From the NCBI GenBank assembly GCA_035512595.1, contig DATKDU010000490.1:1-5589 (forward strand): 5,589 bases of DNA, in the 5' to 3' direction. Below are positions 1 to 5,382 of this stretch, one piece after another. The stretch comes from DATKDU01 sp035512595. GTDB lineage: Bacteria > Planctomycetota > Planctomycetia > Pirellulales > Pirellulaceae. Position 1 is the stretch's first letter; each line of letters starts with the position of its first letter. The translations under genes were made by a program, and so were the position numbers. The notes below the pieces were generated by a model. That model was not told where the DNA came from, searched no databases, and worked only from the letters and a program-made list of their open reading frames with translations.

Positions 1-780
1 TGCTGCTCGCCCGGCACGCTCTTTCAGTGGAGCTACGGCAATAGTTTTTCCGGAGGCCCCAACCTCGACGAGCCGCTGGTCACCGACCGCCCCGACTTTA
101 CCGAGGCCAGCTCCACCGTCGGCCGCGGTGTGCTCCAGCTCGAAATGGGCTACACGTATAGCTTCGACAACGACGGCACCCAGACGATCGGCCACTCGTA
201 TCCCGAGACGCTGTTCCGCTACGGCATGTTTGCCGAGTGGTTCGAGCTGCGGCTGGCGTGGAACTATGCCCACGAGATCGTGGACGGCGTCGAGTCGGCC
301 GGTGCTGAAGATTTGTACCTGGGCTGCAAGATCGGCCTGACGCCGCAGGAAGGATGGTTGCCCGAGATGGCCCTGGTGCCGCAGATGACGGTGCCGACCG
401 GCGGGAGCGTGTTCCGCGGGAACGAAGTCCTCCCGGGCGTCAACTGGCTCTATGGCTGGGACATCAACGACTGGCTGGCGACCGGGGGCAGCACGCAGTT
501 CAACCGCACGCCCGACGACGTGACTGGCCAGGCGTATACCCAGTGGGCCCAGTCGTGGACCGTCGGCTACGGCCTGACCGACCGGCTGGGGGCCTATACG
601 GAGTGGTTCGCCATCTTCCCGCACAGTGCCGACACGGCCCGCGTGGAGCACTACGTCAACGGCGGCTTCACGTATCTCCTCAGCGACGACATCCAGTGGG
701 ACATCCGCGGCGGCGGCGGGCTGAACGCGGCGGCGGATGACTACTTCGTGGGAACGGGGCTGTCGGTGCGGTTTAAGTAG
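1..780 (+). CDS. Outer-membrane beta-barrel (PF13557-like) protein, 5' truncated
   Basis: The reading frame is open from the first base and ends at TAG 778-780, so the true start lies upstream. The visible part is about 259 residues. It begins with a Cys/Ser/Gly-rich stretch and then carries a TDRPDFTEAS block and a GVLQLEMGYTY first strand, which I recognise as the opening of the PF13557 family (named after a phenol meta-pathway gene, usually annotated as 'transporter'). The rest alternates aromatic and polar residues as in an outer-membrane barrel: FELRLAWNYA, then LALVPQMTVPTGG, then TEWFAIFP. It ends in a final strand, VGTGLSVRFK. Known family members are outer-membrane barrels of mostly unknown substrate, so the specific function here is unknown. 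The signal peptide would lie outside the window. The gene points toward the minus-strand SHD1 gene across the hexamer-repeat gap. The family call is fairly sure; transport activity is only inferred. Confidence 0.8.
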   Translation, partial: CCSPGTLFQWSYGNSFSGGPNLDEPLVTDRPDFTEASSTVGRGVLQLEMGYTYSFDNDGTQTIGHSYPETLFRYGMFAEWFELRLAWNYAHEIVDGVESAGAEDLYLGCKIGLTPQEGWLPEMALVPQMTVPTGGSVFRGNEVLPGVNWLYGWDINDWLATGGSTQFNRTPDDVTGQAYTQWAQSWTVGYGLTDRLGAYTEWFAIFPHSADTARVEHYVNGGFTYLLSDDIQWDIRGGGGLNAAADDYFVGTGLSVRFK

Positions 781-823
781 GGGCAGTCTACGTGACGGTG
801 GGCAACGACGCCCGTGAGCCAGA

Positions 824-859
824 GAGAAAGAGCAAGATGAAGAGCAGGAAATTGACGAC
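824..859 (+). repeat. Degenerate GANNNN hexamer array, plus-strand arm
   Basis: Six consecutive 6-nt units all begin with GA: gagaaa, gagcaa, gatgaa, gagcag, gaaatt, gacgac. It lies 44 nt after the barrel gene's stop. Only the first two bases of each unit are constant, so it is not a simple microsatellite. It faces a longer array of the same type on the other strand (866-937). No start codon or ribosome site suggests that it is coding. I read it as one arm of a dispersed palindromic repeat element, but its spread in the genome cannot be seen here. Confidence 0.6.
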
Positions 860-925
860 TCAAACCGAATCCTGCTCATGCTCCTACTCCTGCTCGCAAT
901 CACATTCCTACTCTTCATCTTCCTC
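830..925. repeat. Long imperfect inverted repeat spanning the convergent gap
   Basis: The 21 bases at 830-850 match the reverse complement of 905-925 at 19 of 21 positions, with differences at the 4th and 16th bases. Inside it is a shorter perfect 8-bp pair, GAGCAGGA at 842-849 with TCCTGCTC at 870-877, enclosing a 20-nt loop. The two pairings are mutually exclusive. The element sits between the stops of two convergent genes, so it could act as a bidirectional transcription-ending or mRNA-stabilising structure. There is no T-tract typical of an intrinsic terminator, so this role is only inferred. Confidence 0.55.
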
Positions 926-937
926 GTAATCTTAATC
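866..937 (-). repeat. Degenerate GANNNN hexamer array, minus-strand arm
   Basis: Read on the minus strand from 937 to 866 there are twelve uninterrupted 6-nt units, all starting with GA: gattaa, gattac, gaggaa, gatgaa, gagtag, gaatgt, gattgc, gagcag, gagtag, gagcat, gagcag, gattcg. Two in-frame TAG units show that the GA-phase frame is not a protein. The array covers the 3' end of the SHD1 gene and supplies its stop codon (TGA at 915-917). Together with the plus-strand array it forms an imperfect palindrome. Confidence 0.65.
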
Positions 938-1427
938 CCTGCCGCGTAATCCAGATTGCCACGTCGCCGATCCGCTGACTTGCCCCGCGGGCCGCCGGCG
1001 GATCGGGCGCGGCCTGCCAGCGGGACGAATTGGGACGGGCCAGGGGAGGGCCGCCCGTGTCGCGCGCCGGTCGCGGCGTGCGGGTCTTTGTCCCCGCTTT
1101 CGCTTTGGCCGGCGGGGACGCCTTGGCTGCGTCGGTCGGCTCCGCCGGCTTGTCGGTCGCGCTCTGGGGCTTGTCGACCGCTCCGGTCGCCTCGCGGAGC
1201 ACCTGTTGGATGTAACGGACGTCCGCCAGGCTCAACTTTTCCAGCGGCACGCTGATCGTCGTTCCGTCCTCTTTCTTGAGGATGGTATTCCCGCCGGTGA
1301 CATCGACCAACTCCGCCTCGACCGTGAAATTCCCGGTGCGGGCGGTCCACTTGCGAGCCCAGGCGGCATTCGTCTGGAGCGCCAGGAGCAAGAACAGAAT
1401 GGCCGCCAGAAGCTTCGCGATGCGCAT
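915..1427 (-). CDS. Exported SHD1-domain protein (170 aa)
   Basis: I chose the ATG at 1425-1427, which gives a clean signal peptide: MRIAK, a leucine-rich core, and an AXA-type site near AWA (residues 22-24). An in-frame ATG at 1484 would add 19 polar residues ahead of the signal and is less likely. Residues about 25-78 (RKWTARTGNFTVEAELVDV, then ILKKEDGTTISVPLEKLS) match the SHD1 (SLA1 homology 1) fold, common in exported planctomycete proteins: a small beta domain followed by a short helix, LADVRYIQQVL. After it comes a Lys/Ala/Pro/Thr-rich, probably disordered linker (about 82-145), then a short tail. The last residues, QGLRLRGR and the stop, are encoded inside the GANNNN array, so the C-terminus may have been reset by insertion of the repeat. 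Function is unknown: SHD1 in yeast Sla1 binds NPFxD peptides, but planctomycete members are uncharacterised. A weak AGGG lies 11 nt before the start. Confidence 0.75.
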   Translation of the reverse strand: MRIAKLLAAILFLLLALQTNAAWARKWTARTGNFTVEAELVDVTGGNTILKKEDGTTISVPLEKLSLADVRYIQQVLREATGAVDKPQSATDKPAEPTDAAKASPPAKAKAGTKTRTPRPARDTGGPPLARPNSSRWQAAPDPPAARGASQRIGDVAIWITRQGLRLRGR

Positions 1428-1521
1428 GTGCGTGTGCCCTTGCAGGTTGAACGAGACCCGGAGCGAGTCACCTGTCGCAGTCATTGTCGGCTGCTGAACC
1501 GCCGGTAGATGCCGAATATCG

Positions 1522-1538
1522 TGACCGGCCGGCGGTCA
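1522..1538. promoter_or_regulatory. GC-rich dyad in the divergent intergenic region
   Basis: TGACCG at 1522-1527 and CGGTCA at 1533-1538 form a perfect 6-bp dyad around GCCGG. A further GGTCA at 1541-1545 repeats the right half-site in direct orientation. On the minus strand TTGACC occurs at 1546-1541 and again at 1539-1534, which could be -35 elements for the SHD1 gene, but no convincing -10 follows at standard spacing. It could be a regulator site or chance in GC-rich DNA. The rest of the 252-nt intergenic stretch (1428-1679) shows no gene that I can support. Confidence 0.25.
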
Positions 1539-1630
1539 AAGGTCAAGCGAAAATCGAAAGTACGCGTATGGACCGGGAGCCGGCGGCCACCGGCCGAGGT
1601 GAATGCTTTCCCGAGCCGGCCCTTAGCCGC

Positions 1631-1659
1631 TTGACTTATATGTACTATGCATATATGCT
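1631..1659 (+). promoter_or_regulatory. Candidate sigma70-type promoter of the nrtR operon
   Basis: TTGACT at 1631-1636, a 17-nt spacer, and TATGCT at 1654-1659 resemble a housekeeping -35/-10 pair (5/6 and 4/6 consensus matches by eye). It lies in a distinctly AT-rich island within GC-rich DNA, 21 nt before the regulator's ATG. Transcription would give a short leader. No other promoter-like site is evident before the second and third genes, so this one could drive all three. Confidence 0.45.
1637..1655. promoter_or_regulatory. AT-rich inverted repeat, candidate NrtR operator
   Basis: TATATGTAC at 1637-1645 and ATGCATATA at 1647-1655 pair at 7 of 9 positions around T1646. It fills the -35/-10 spacer and touches the -10. 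An overlapping perfect 10-bp palindrome, GCATATATGC, covers 1649-1658. NrtR repressors bind palindromes of about this size near their target promoters, so this is the natural candidate for autoregulation. The site logic is inferred; I cannot match it to a known NrtR consensus. Confidence 0.4.
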
Positions 1660-1679
1660 TGTTGTAGATAAGGTGCTCC

Positions 1680-2465
1680 ATGACCAGAAACCGCCCAGCG
1701 CAGCCGCCGGTGACCGACGAGCAGGCCTTCTTGGCCGCGTACGACGCCGCCCAGTTTCCCCACCCGTCCGTGGCGGTGGACGTGGTTCTGGTCACGGTGG
1801 AAGGGGGCAGCTTGCGGGCGTTGCTTGCGCCCCGCACCAATCATCCCCACCGGGGACGCTGGTCACTTCCCGGCAGCTTCGTGCGGATGGACGAGTCGCT
1901 CGATCAGGCGGCCCAGCGCGTCCTCGCCGCCAAGGCCGGCCAGAGCGGCATCTTTCTCGAACAGCTTTACACGTTCGGCCGTCCCGACCGTGACCCGCGG
2001 ACCCGCGTCATCACCATCGCCTATTACGCCCTGGTCGATGCCCGCCGCCTCGCCCGCCGCGAAGCCGGCAGCCAGGCAGACGCCGGCGGCAAGCTGGTGA
2101 CGCTCGAAGTTCCCTGGCAGGGGGAACATGGCGGCCCGGTCCGCATCGTGGATGATGCCGGCCGCTCGCTACCCCTCGCCTTCGACCATGCCGACATCCT
2201 GGGGCTCGTCGTGCAGCGCCTCCGCGGCAAGCTCGACTACGCACCGATCGGCTTCGAGCTGTTGCCGCGGCAATTCACGCTGCGGCAGCTCCAGGAAATT
2301 CACGAGACGATCCTCGGCCGCACGCTCAACAAGGACTCGTTCCGCCGCCGGCTGCTCGCGTCGGAGCTGATCGTGCCGACCGGCAAGCTGGAGCAGGACG
2401 TCGGACACCGGCCGGCGGAGTTGTATCGGTTCCACAAGCCGGCTCGGAGCAAACACCACGAATAA
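1680..2465 (+). CDS. nrtR: NrtR-family Nudix-like transcriptional regulator
   Basis: 261 residues. The N-terminal Nudix-like domain (about 28-145) contains RGRWSLPGSFVRMDESLDQA and a GRPDRDPRTRVITIAYYAL block (100-118), both characteristic of NrtR regulators. The Nudix box is degenerate: where catalytic members have REUxEExG, this protein has RVLAAKAG (80-87), so the metal-binding glutamates are gone and hydrolysis is unlikely. The C-terminal part (about 190-255: FELLPRQFTLRQLQEIHETI, then the conserved NKDSFRRRLL) is the winged-helix DNA-binding domain. Known NrtRs bind ADP-ribose or related NAD metabolites and repress NAD synthesis and salvage genes. Here it is first in an operon with a vWA protein and a PurA-like enzyme, with no NAD gene visible. 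AAGG at 1670-1673 lies 6 nt before ATG 1680. The ligand and target set are inferred; the family is clear. Confidence 0.85.
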   Translation: MTRNRPAQPPVTDEQAFLAAYDAAQFPHPSVAVDVVLVTVEGGSLRALLAPRTNHPHRGRWSLPGSFVRMDESLDQAAQRVLAAKAGQSGIFLEQLYTFGRPDRDPRTRVITIAYYALVDARRLARREAGSQADAGGKLVTLEVPWQGEHGGPVRIVDDAGRSLPLAFDHADILGLVVQRLRGKLDYAPIGFELLPRQFTLRQLQEIHETILGRTLNKDSFRRRLLASELIVPTGKLEQDVGHRPAELYRFHKPARSKHHE

Positions 2466-2501
2466 ACCTGTTTCCGATTCCCGTTTTCCAAGGAGAAAAC
2501 C

Positions 2502-3467
2502 ATGGGATACACCCTCTGGTCCGATGCCCATTACCACAAACGCGCCGCCTACCTGGCGGCCCACGGCCGCTCGGCATTCGGGTTCGATCAGGACATCCGC
2601 GAGCACCGGGCCGCCGCCGGCGTCCACCCGCTGATGGACCCGGCCCGCCTTACTAAGGGATTCCGCGAATCGCGCGACAGCACGGCCCACGCAGCGAGCC
2701 GCGCGGTCGCCGTGATGTTCGACGTCACCGGCTCGATGCACACCGTGCCGCGGATTTTGCAGAAGAACCTGTGCCGCCTCTTTGACCTGCTGGTGGATAA
2801 GAAGTACCTGACCGACCCCGCGGTCCTGGTCGGCGGCATTGGCGACGCGACGTGCGACGTTGCACCGCTGCAAGTCGGACAGTTTGAGTCGGGCAACGAG
2901 ATCGAGGACGACCTGGGGCGGCTCTTTCTCGAAGGGGGCGGCGGCGGCCAGAAAACCGAGTCGTACGAGCTGGCCCTCTACTTTTTGGCCCGCAAGACGT
3001 CGATCGACTGCTGGGAGAAGCGGAAGACGAAAGGGTACGCCTTCCTGATCGGCGACGAAATGCCCTACGGCCGCGTGAAGCGCAAGGAGGTGAAGTACGT
3101 CTTCGGCGATCAGCTCACCGAGGACATCCCGATCCGCCAGATCGTGGCCGAGGTCCGGGAGAAGTACGAGCTGTTCTACATCCTGCCGGACCTGACGAGC
3201 TATTACGACGACCCGGAGGTCCTCCTGGCGTGGCAGAAGCTGCTGGGGCAAAACGCCCTGCGATTGCCCGATCCGGCAGCGATCAGCGAGTCGATTGCCG
3301 CCACGATCGGCCTGGCCGAGGGCTCGGCCACCTTTGGCGACCTGGCGGACGACCTGCTGGAAACGGGGGCGTCGGGGAAAGTCGCCAATGCCGTCTCGTC
3401 CGCCCTGGCTGGCGTCGCATCTGCGGCCGCGGCTGCATTCGGCTGGAATGAACGGGAGGATCGGTAG
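2502..3467 (+). CDS. vWA-like protein with MIDAS metal site
   Basis: 321 residues. A canonical AAGGAG at 2490-2495, six nt before ATG 2502, fixes the start, 36 nt after the nrtR stop. The first 60 residues form a conserved-looking charged region (GYTLWSDAHYHKRAAYLAAH, then DIREHR and HPLMDP). Then comes a von Willebrand A core: a hydrophobic strand AVAVMFDVTGSM whose D74-x-T76-x-S78 fits the first MIDAS motif, T152 in a GGGGGQKTES loop as the second, and D185 in FLIGDEMP as the third. The metal site therefore looks intact. IGDATCD (113-119) is a further conserved-looking loop. The C-terminal 35 residues are Ala/Gly/Ser-rich and helical, perhaps an interaction tail. There is no signal peptide, so it is cytoplasmic. 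vWA proteins usually scaffold or deliver partners through a metal-coordinated acidic residue; the linked PurA-like enzyme is the obvious candidate. The exact function is unknown. Confidence 0.8.
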   Translation: MGYTLWSDAHYHKRAAYLAAHGRSAFGFDQDIREHRAAAGVHPLMDPARLTKGFRESRDSTAHAASRAVAVMFDVTGSMHTVPRILQKNLCRLFDLLVDKKYLTDPAVLVGGIGDATCDVAPLQVGQFESGNEIEDDLGRLFLEGGGGGQKTESYELALYFLARKTSIDCWEKRKTKGYAFLIGDEMPYGRVKRKEVKYVFGDQLTEDIPIRQIVAEVREKYELFYILPDLTSYYDDPEVLLAWQKLLGQNALRLPDPAAISESIAATIGLAEGSATFGDLADDLLETGASGKVANAVSSALAGVASAAAAAFGWNEREDR

Positions 3468-3469
3468 CC

Positions 3470-4735
3470 ATGAAAGCCATCGTCACGGTCGGGCTGGGCT
3501 TCGGCGACGAAGGGAAAGGGGCCACGGTGGACTATCTGGTCCGCCAGCTTGGGGCCGAGCTGGTCGTCCGCTATAGCGGCGGCGCGCAGGCCGGCCACAG
3601 CGTCGAGTTGCCGGACGGACGCCGGCACGCGTTCTCGCAGTTCGGCGCCGGCACGCTGGCCGGCGCGCGAACGTGGCTGGGACCACGGATGATCGTCAGC
3701 CCGGCGACTCTCACCCCCGAGGCCGAGCATCTCCGGTCGCTCGGGGTGGACGATCCGTCGTCGCTCTTGTCGGCGCATCCGGCGGCACTCGTGGCGACCG
3801 ACTATCACGCCGCCATGAACCGGCTGCGCGAGCTGGCCCGCGGCAGCGACCGCCACGGCTCCTGCGGATTGGGAATCGGCGAAACGCGGCATTACTGGCT
3901 GCGATACGGCGCGGACGCCGTCACGGTGGGAGACCTGGCGCACCGGCAACTGCTCATCCAGAAGCTGACGCTCCTCCGCGATCGAATGCTGCTGGAGATG
4001 CAGGAATTGCCGCGGCTCGACCGCCAGTGGGCGGCGGCACTGCACCAGACGCTCCCCGCGGCTCAGGCCGACTTGCTTCAGCAGTCGATGCAGCGCGTTT
4101 CCGTCAGCGCTGAAATGCCGACGGCGGAGACGGTCGTTTTCGAAGGGGCACAGGGGGTGCTGCTCGACGAGTGGCACGGCTTTCACCCGTACACGACCTG
4201 GAGCACCGTCACGCCGCTGCACGCGCTGGAATTGACTGCCGAGCACGGCATCGACGACGTGACCGTGCTCGGCTTGACGCGGGCCTACTCGACGCGGCAT
4301 GGTGCCGGTCCGTTTCCCACGTGGAATCGTGAGTTTACGGCGACGCTCCGTGATGCGGGCAACCAGCCCAACGCCTGGCAAGGGTCGCTCCGCGCCGGCC
4401 CGCTCGACCTGGTACTGCTCGTTTATGCGGCCCGGATCTGCCGAATCGACGCCCTGGCGGTCACGTGCCTCGACCAGCTTCCCGCCCGGCCGCGACTTTG
4501 CCCGCGGTATGCCGATGCCGGCCGGCTGGAGATTCCCCAGAGCTTGCGGGAGCAAGCGGAATTGACGCTCACGCTCGAATCGGCTGCCGCCACGTATCGT
4601 GAAACGAGTGTCGATGAGCTTCTGGCGACATTGGAAGGAATCGCGCCGGTCATCATCACCTCAACCGGCCCCACGAGCGCTGACCGCAGGGGGCGTCTTG
4701 CAGTTCATTTCGACCATCGTCGCGGCGGCCGCTAG
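3470..4735 (+). CDS. Divergent adenylosuccinate synthetase (PurA) paralogue
   Basis: 421 residues, near the usual PurA length. GGGAGG at 3454-3459 precedes ATG 3470, and only 2 nt separate it from the vWA stop, suggesting translational coupling. PurA joins IMP and aspartate using GTP. Conserved here: the P-loop GFGDEGKG with D13 and K16, GGAQAGH with catalytic H43, FEGAQGVLLD (224-233), AYSTRHGAGPFPT (272-284) and STGP near the C-terminus. Changed: the Asn of canonical GGHNAGH is Q40; the TTGRGIGPAYEDK segment reads SCGLGIGETRHYW (131-143); the aspartate-binding loop, normally ATTGRRRRTGWLD, is one residue shorter and reads AWQGSLRAGPLD (302-313); and the guanine-contact TKLD reads TCLD (332-335). 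D13 is kept, unlike the phage PurZ type. I infer retained phosphoryl transfer to a purine-like oxo group with a different amine acceptor. A true housekeeping PurA is unlikely given the loop and the operon. Confidence 0.8.
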   Translation: MKAIVTVGLGFGDEGKGATVDYLVRQLGAELVVRYSGGAQAGHSVELPDGRRHAFSQFGAGTLAGARTWLGPRMIVSPATLTPEAEHLRSLGVDDPSSLLSAHPAALVATDYHAAMNRLRELARGSDRHGSCGLGIGETRHYWLRYGADAVTVGDLAHRQLLIQKLTLLRDRMLLEMQELPRLDRQWAAALHQTLPAAQADLLQQSMQRVSVSAEMPTAETVVFEGAQGVLLDEWHGFHPYTTWSTVTPLHALELTAEHGIDDVTVLGLTRAYSTRHGAGPFPTWNREFTATLRDAGNQPNAWQGSLRAGPLDLVLLVYAARICRIDALAVTCLDQLPARPRLCPRYADAGRLEIPQSLREQAELTLTLESAAATYRETSVDELLATLEGIAPVIITSTGPTSADRRGRLAVHFDHRRGGR

Positions 4736-4754
4736 CAGCGTGGTCCCAATGGAT

Positions 4755-4793
4755 TTGCCGTCCAGACCCCATGGATTCCAACGGACGAGGCAA
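4755..4793. terminator. Bulged hairpin after the PurA-like gene
   Basis: TTGCC (4755-4759) plus GTCC (4760-4763) pair with GGAC (4783-4786) plus GGCAA (4789-4793), leaving a 2-nt GA bulge (4787-4788) and a 19-nt loop. It starts 20 nt after the PurA-like stop. No T-tract follows, so if it ends transcription it is not a classical intrinsic terminator. It could also protect the 3' end of the operon mRNA. Confidence 0.4.
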
Positions 4794-4800
4794 CAAGGCC

Positions 4801-4857
4801 GATAACAGATCAAGAGGCTGAAACTGATCTACGTTGGAAGTCTTGATTCCTGTTATC
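4801..4857. promoter_or_regulatory. Strong bulged hairpin abutting the DUF4365 start
   Basis: GATAACAGATCAAGA (4801-4815) pairs fully with TCTTGAT (4841-4847) and CTGTTATC (4850-4857): 15 base pairs, a 2-nt TC bulge and a 25-nt loop (4816-4840). The stem ends 5 nt before ATG 4863, exactly where a Shine-Dalgarno would lie, and no such site is visible. It may control translation of the DUF4365 gene, be an operator for a dimeric repressor, or serve as a terminator for readthrough from upstream. The structure is directly visible; the role is not. Confidence 0.55.
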
Positions 4858-4862
4858 CTGCG

Positions 4863-5369
4863 ATGCCCTGGTCGAACTGGAGTGGCAGTAGAAAGCGACG
4901 GCCCCGATCTCACGTGATCGCGGAAATGGGGGTTAATTTCTTGGAGCGGCAGGTGCTGCGGCGGGGTCATCAGCTCAGACGCGTCCCACAACCCGAATAT
5001 GGCACCGACGCCCAGATGCTGCACTTTTCCCCGGAGACAAGCGAAATCGAAAACGGCTGGGTCGAGTTTCAGGTCAAGGCGACGGACAACCTGAGGCTGG
5101 TCGATCAGCGTAAGAGCGTCGCCTGCACCATTGAGATGGCTCACTTCCACTACTGGTGCTGGGGAATCGCACATCCCTTCATTCTCGTCCTATACGATGC
5201 CGGAAAGAACACCGCCTACTGGCTCGACGTTCAAAACCATGAGCCGCAGGGCGCCGACTTGGAGGTTCACGAGTCGATCACGGTTCGCATCCCCACCCGC
5301 AATAAGCTTACGGTGAATGCGATCGACCGCTTTCGGAAAATGTCGCTGGCAAGAATCCATTCGTTGTAA
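4863..5369 (+). CDS. DUF4365-domain protein, nuclease-like motif
   Basis: 168 residues. RPRSHVIAEMGVNFLERQVLRRG, then YGTDAQM, then VEFQVKAT and AYWLDVQ are recognisable DUF4365 blocks. Spacing fits a PD-(D/E)xK-type nuclease core: E28 in the first helix, D49, and Q70-x-K72. This catalytic reading is inferred from the pattern and untested. No transmembrane segment or signal is visible. ATG 4863 keeps the conserved RPRSHVI block; the next ATG (4926) would remove part of it. There is no Shine-Dalgarno, and a strong hairpin ends 5 nt upstream, which is odd. The gene lies 127 nt after the PurA-like gene and 13 nt before a HicA-like gene, with which it probably forms a two-gene unit. DUF4365 proteins are often found in accessory or defence-type neighbourhoods. 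The family is fairly sure; activity is unknown. Confidence 0.75.
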   Translation: MPWSNWSGSRKRRPRSHVIAEMGVNFLERQVLRRGHQLRRVPQPEYGTDAQMLHFSPETSEIENGWVEFQVKATDNLRLVDQRKSVACTIEMAHFHYWCWGIAHPFILVLYDAGKNTAYWLDVQNHEPQGADLEVHESITVRIPTRNKLTVNAIDRFRKMSLARIHSL

Positions 5370-5382
5370 GGGAGCAGCAGCC

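Noticed and set aside
866..937. A CRISPR array or tandem-repeat gene
   Set aside because: Units are 6 nt with only two fixed bases, there is no spacer structure, and the GA-phase frame is broken by TAG units.
1484..1993. A 169-codon plus-strand frame spanning the nrtR promoter
   Set aside because: It overlaps the recognised NrtR frame, reads through the promoter-like region, and its sequence is Arg/Pro/Gly-rich without domain features.
2169..3251. A 360-codon open frame antisense to nrtR and the vWA gene
   Set aside because: It is a mirror frame of GC-rich coding DNA, has low-complexity Arg/Val/Leu composition and no recognisable domain, and opposes two well-supported genes.
3203..4555. A 450-codon open frame antisense to the PurA-like gene
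   Set aside because: It is longer than the sense gene but rich in Arg/Gln/Val with no motif, whereas the sense frame carries clear synthetase motifs and a good ribosome site.
3470..4735. A phage PurZ-type (2-aminoadenine) synthetase
   Set aside because: The catalytic Asp of the GDEGKG motif (D13) is retained, whereas PurZ enzymes are known for replacing it, and there are no phage genes nearby.
4801..4857. An integron attC site
   Set aside because: The arms contain AAC and GTT but do not fit the RYYYAAC / GTTRRRY core sites, and there is no integrase or cassette array in the window.
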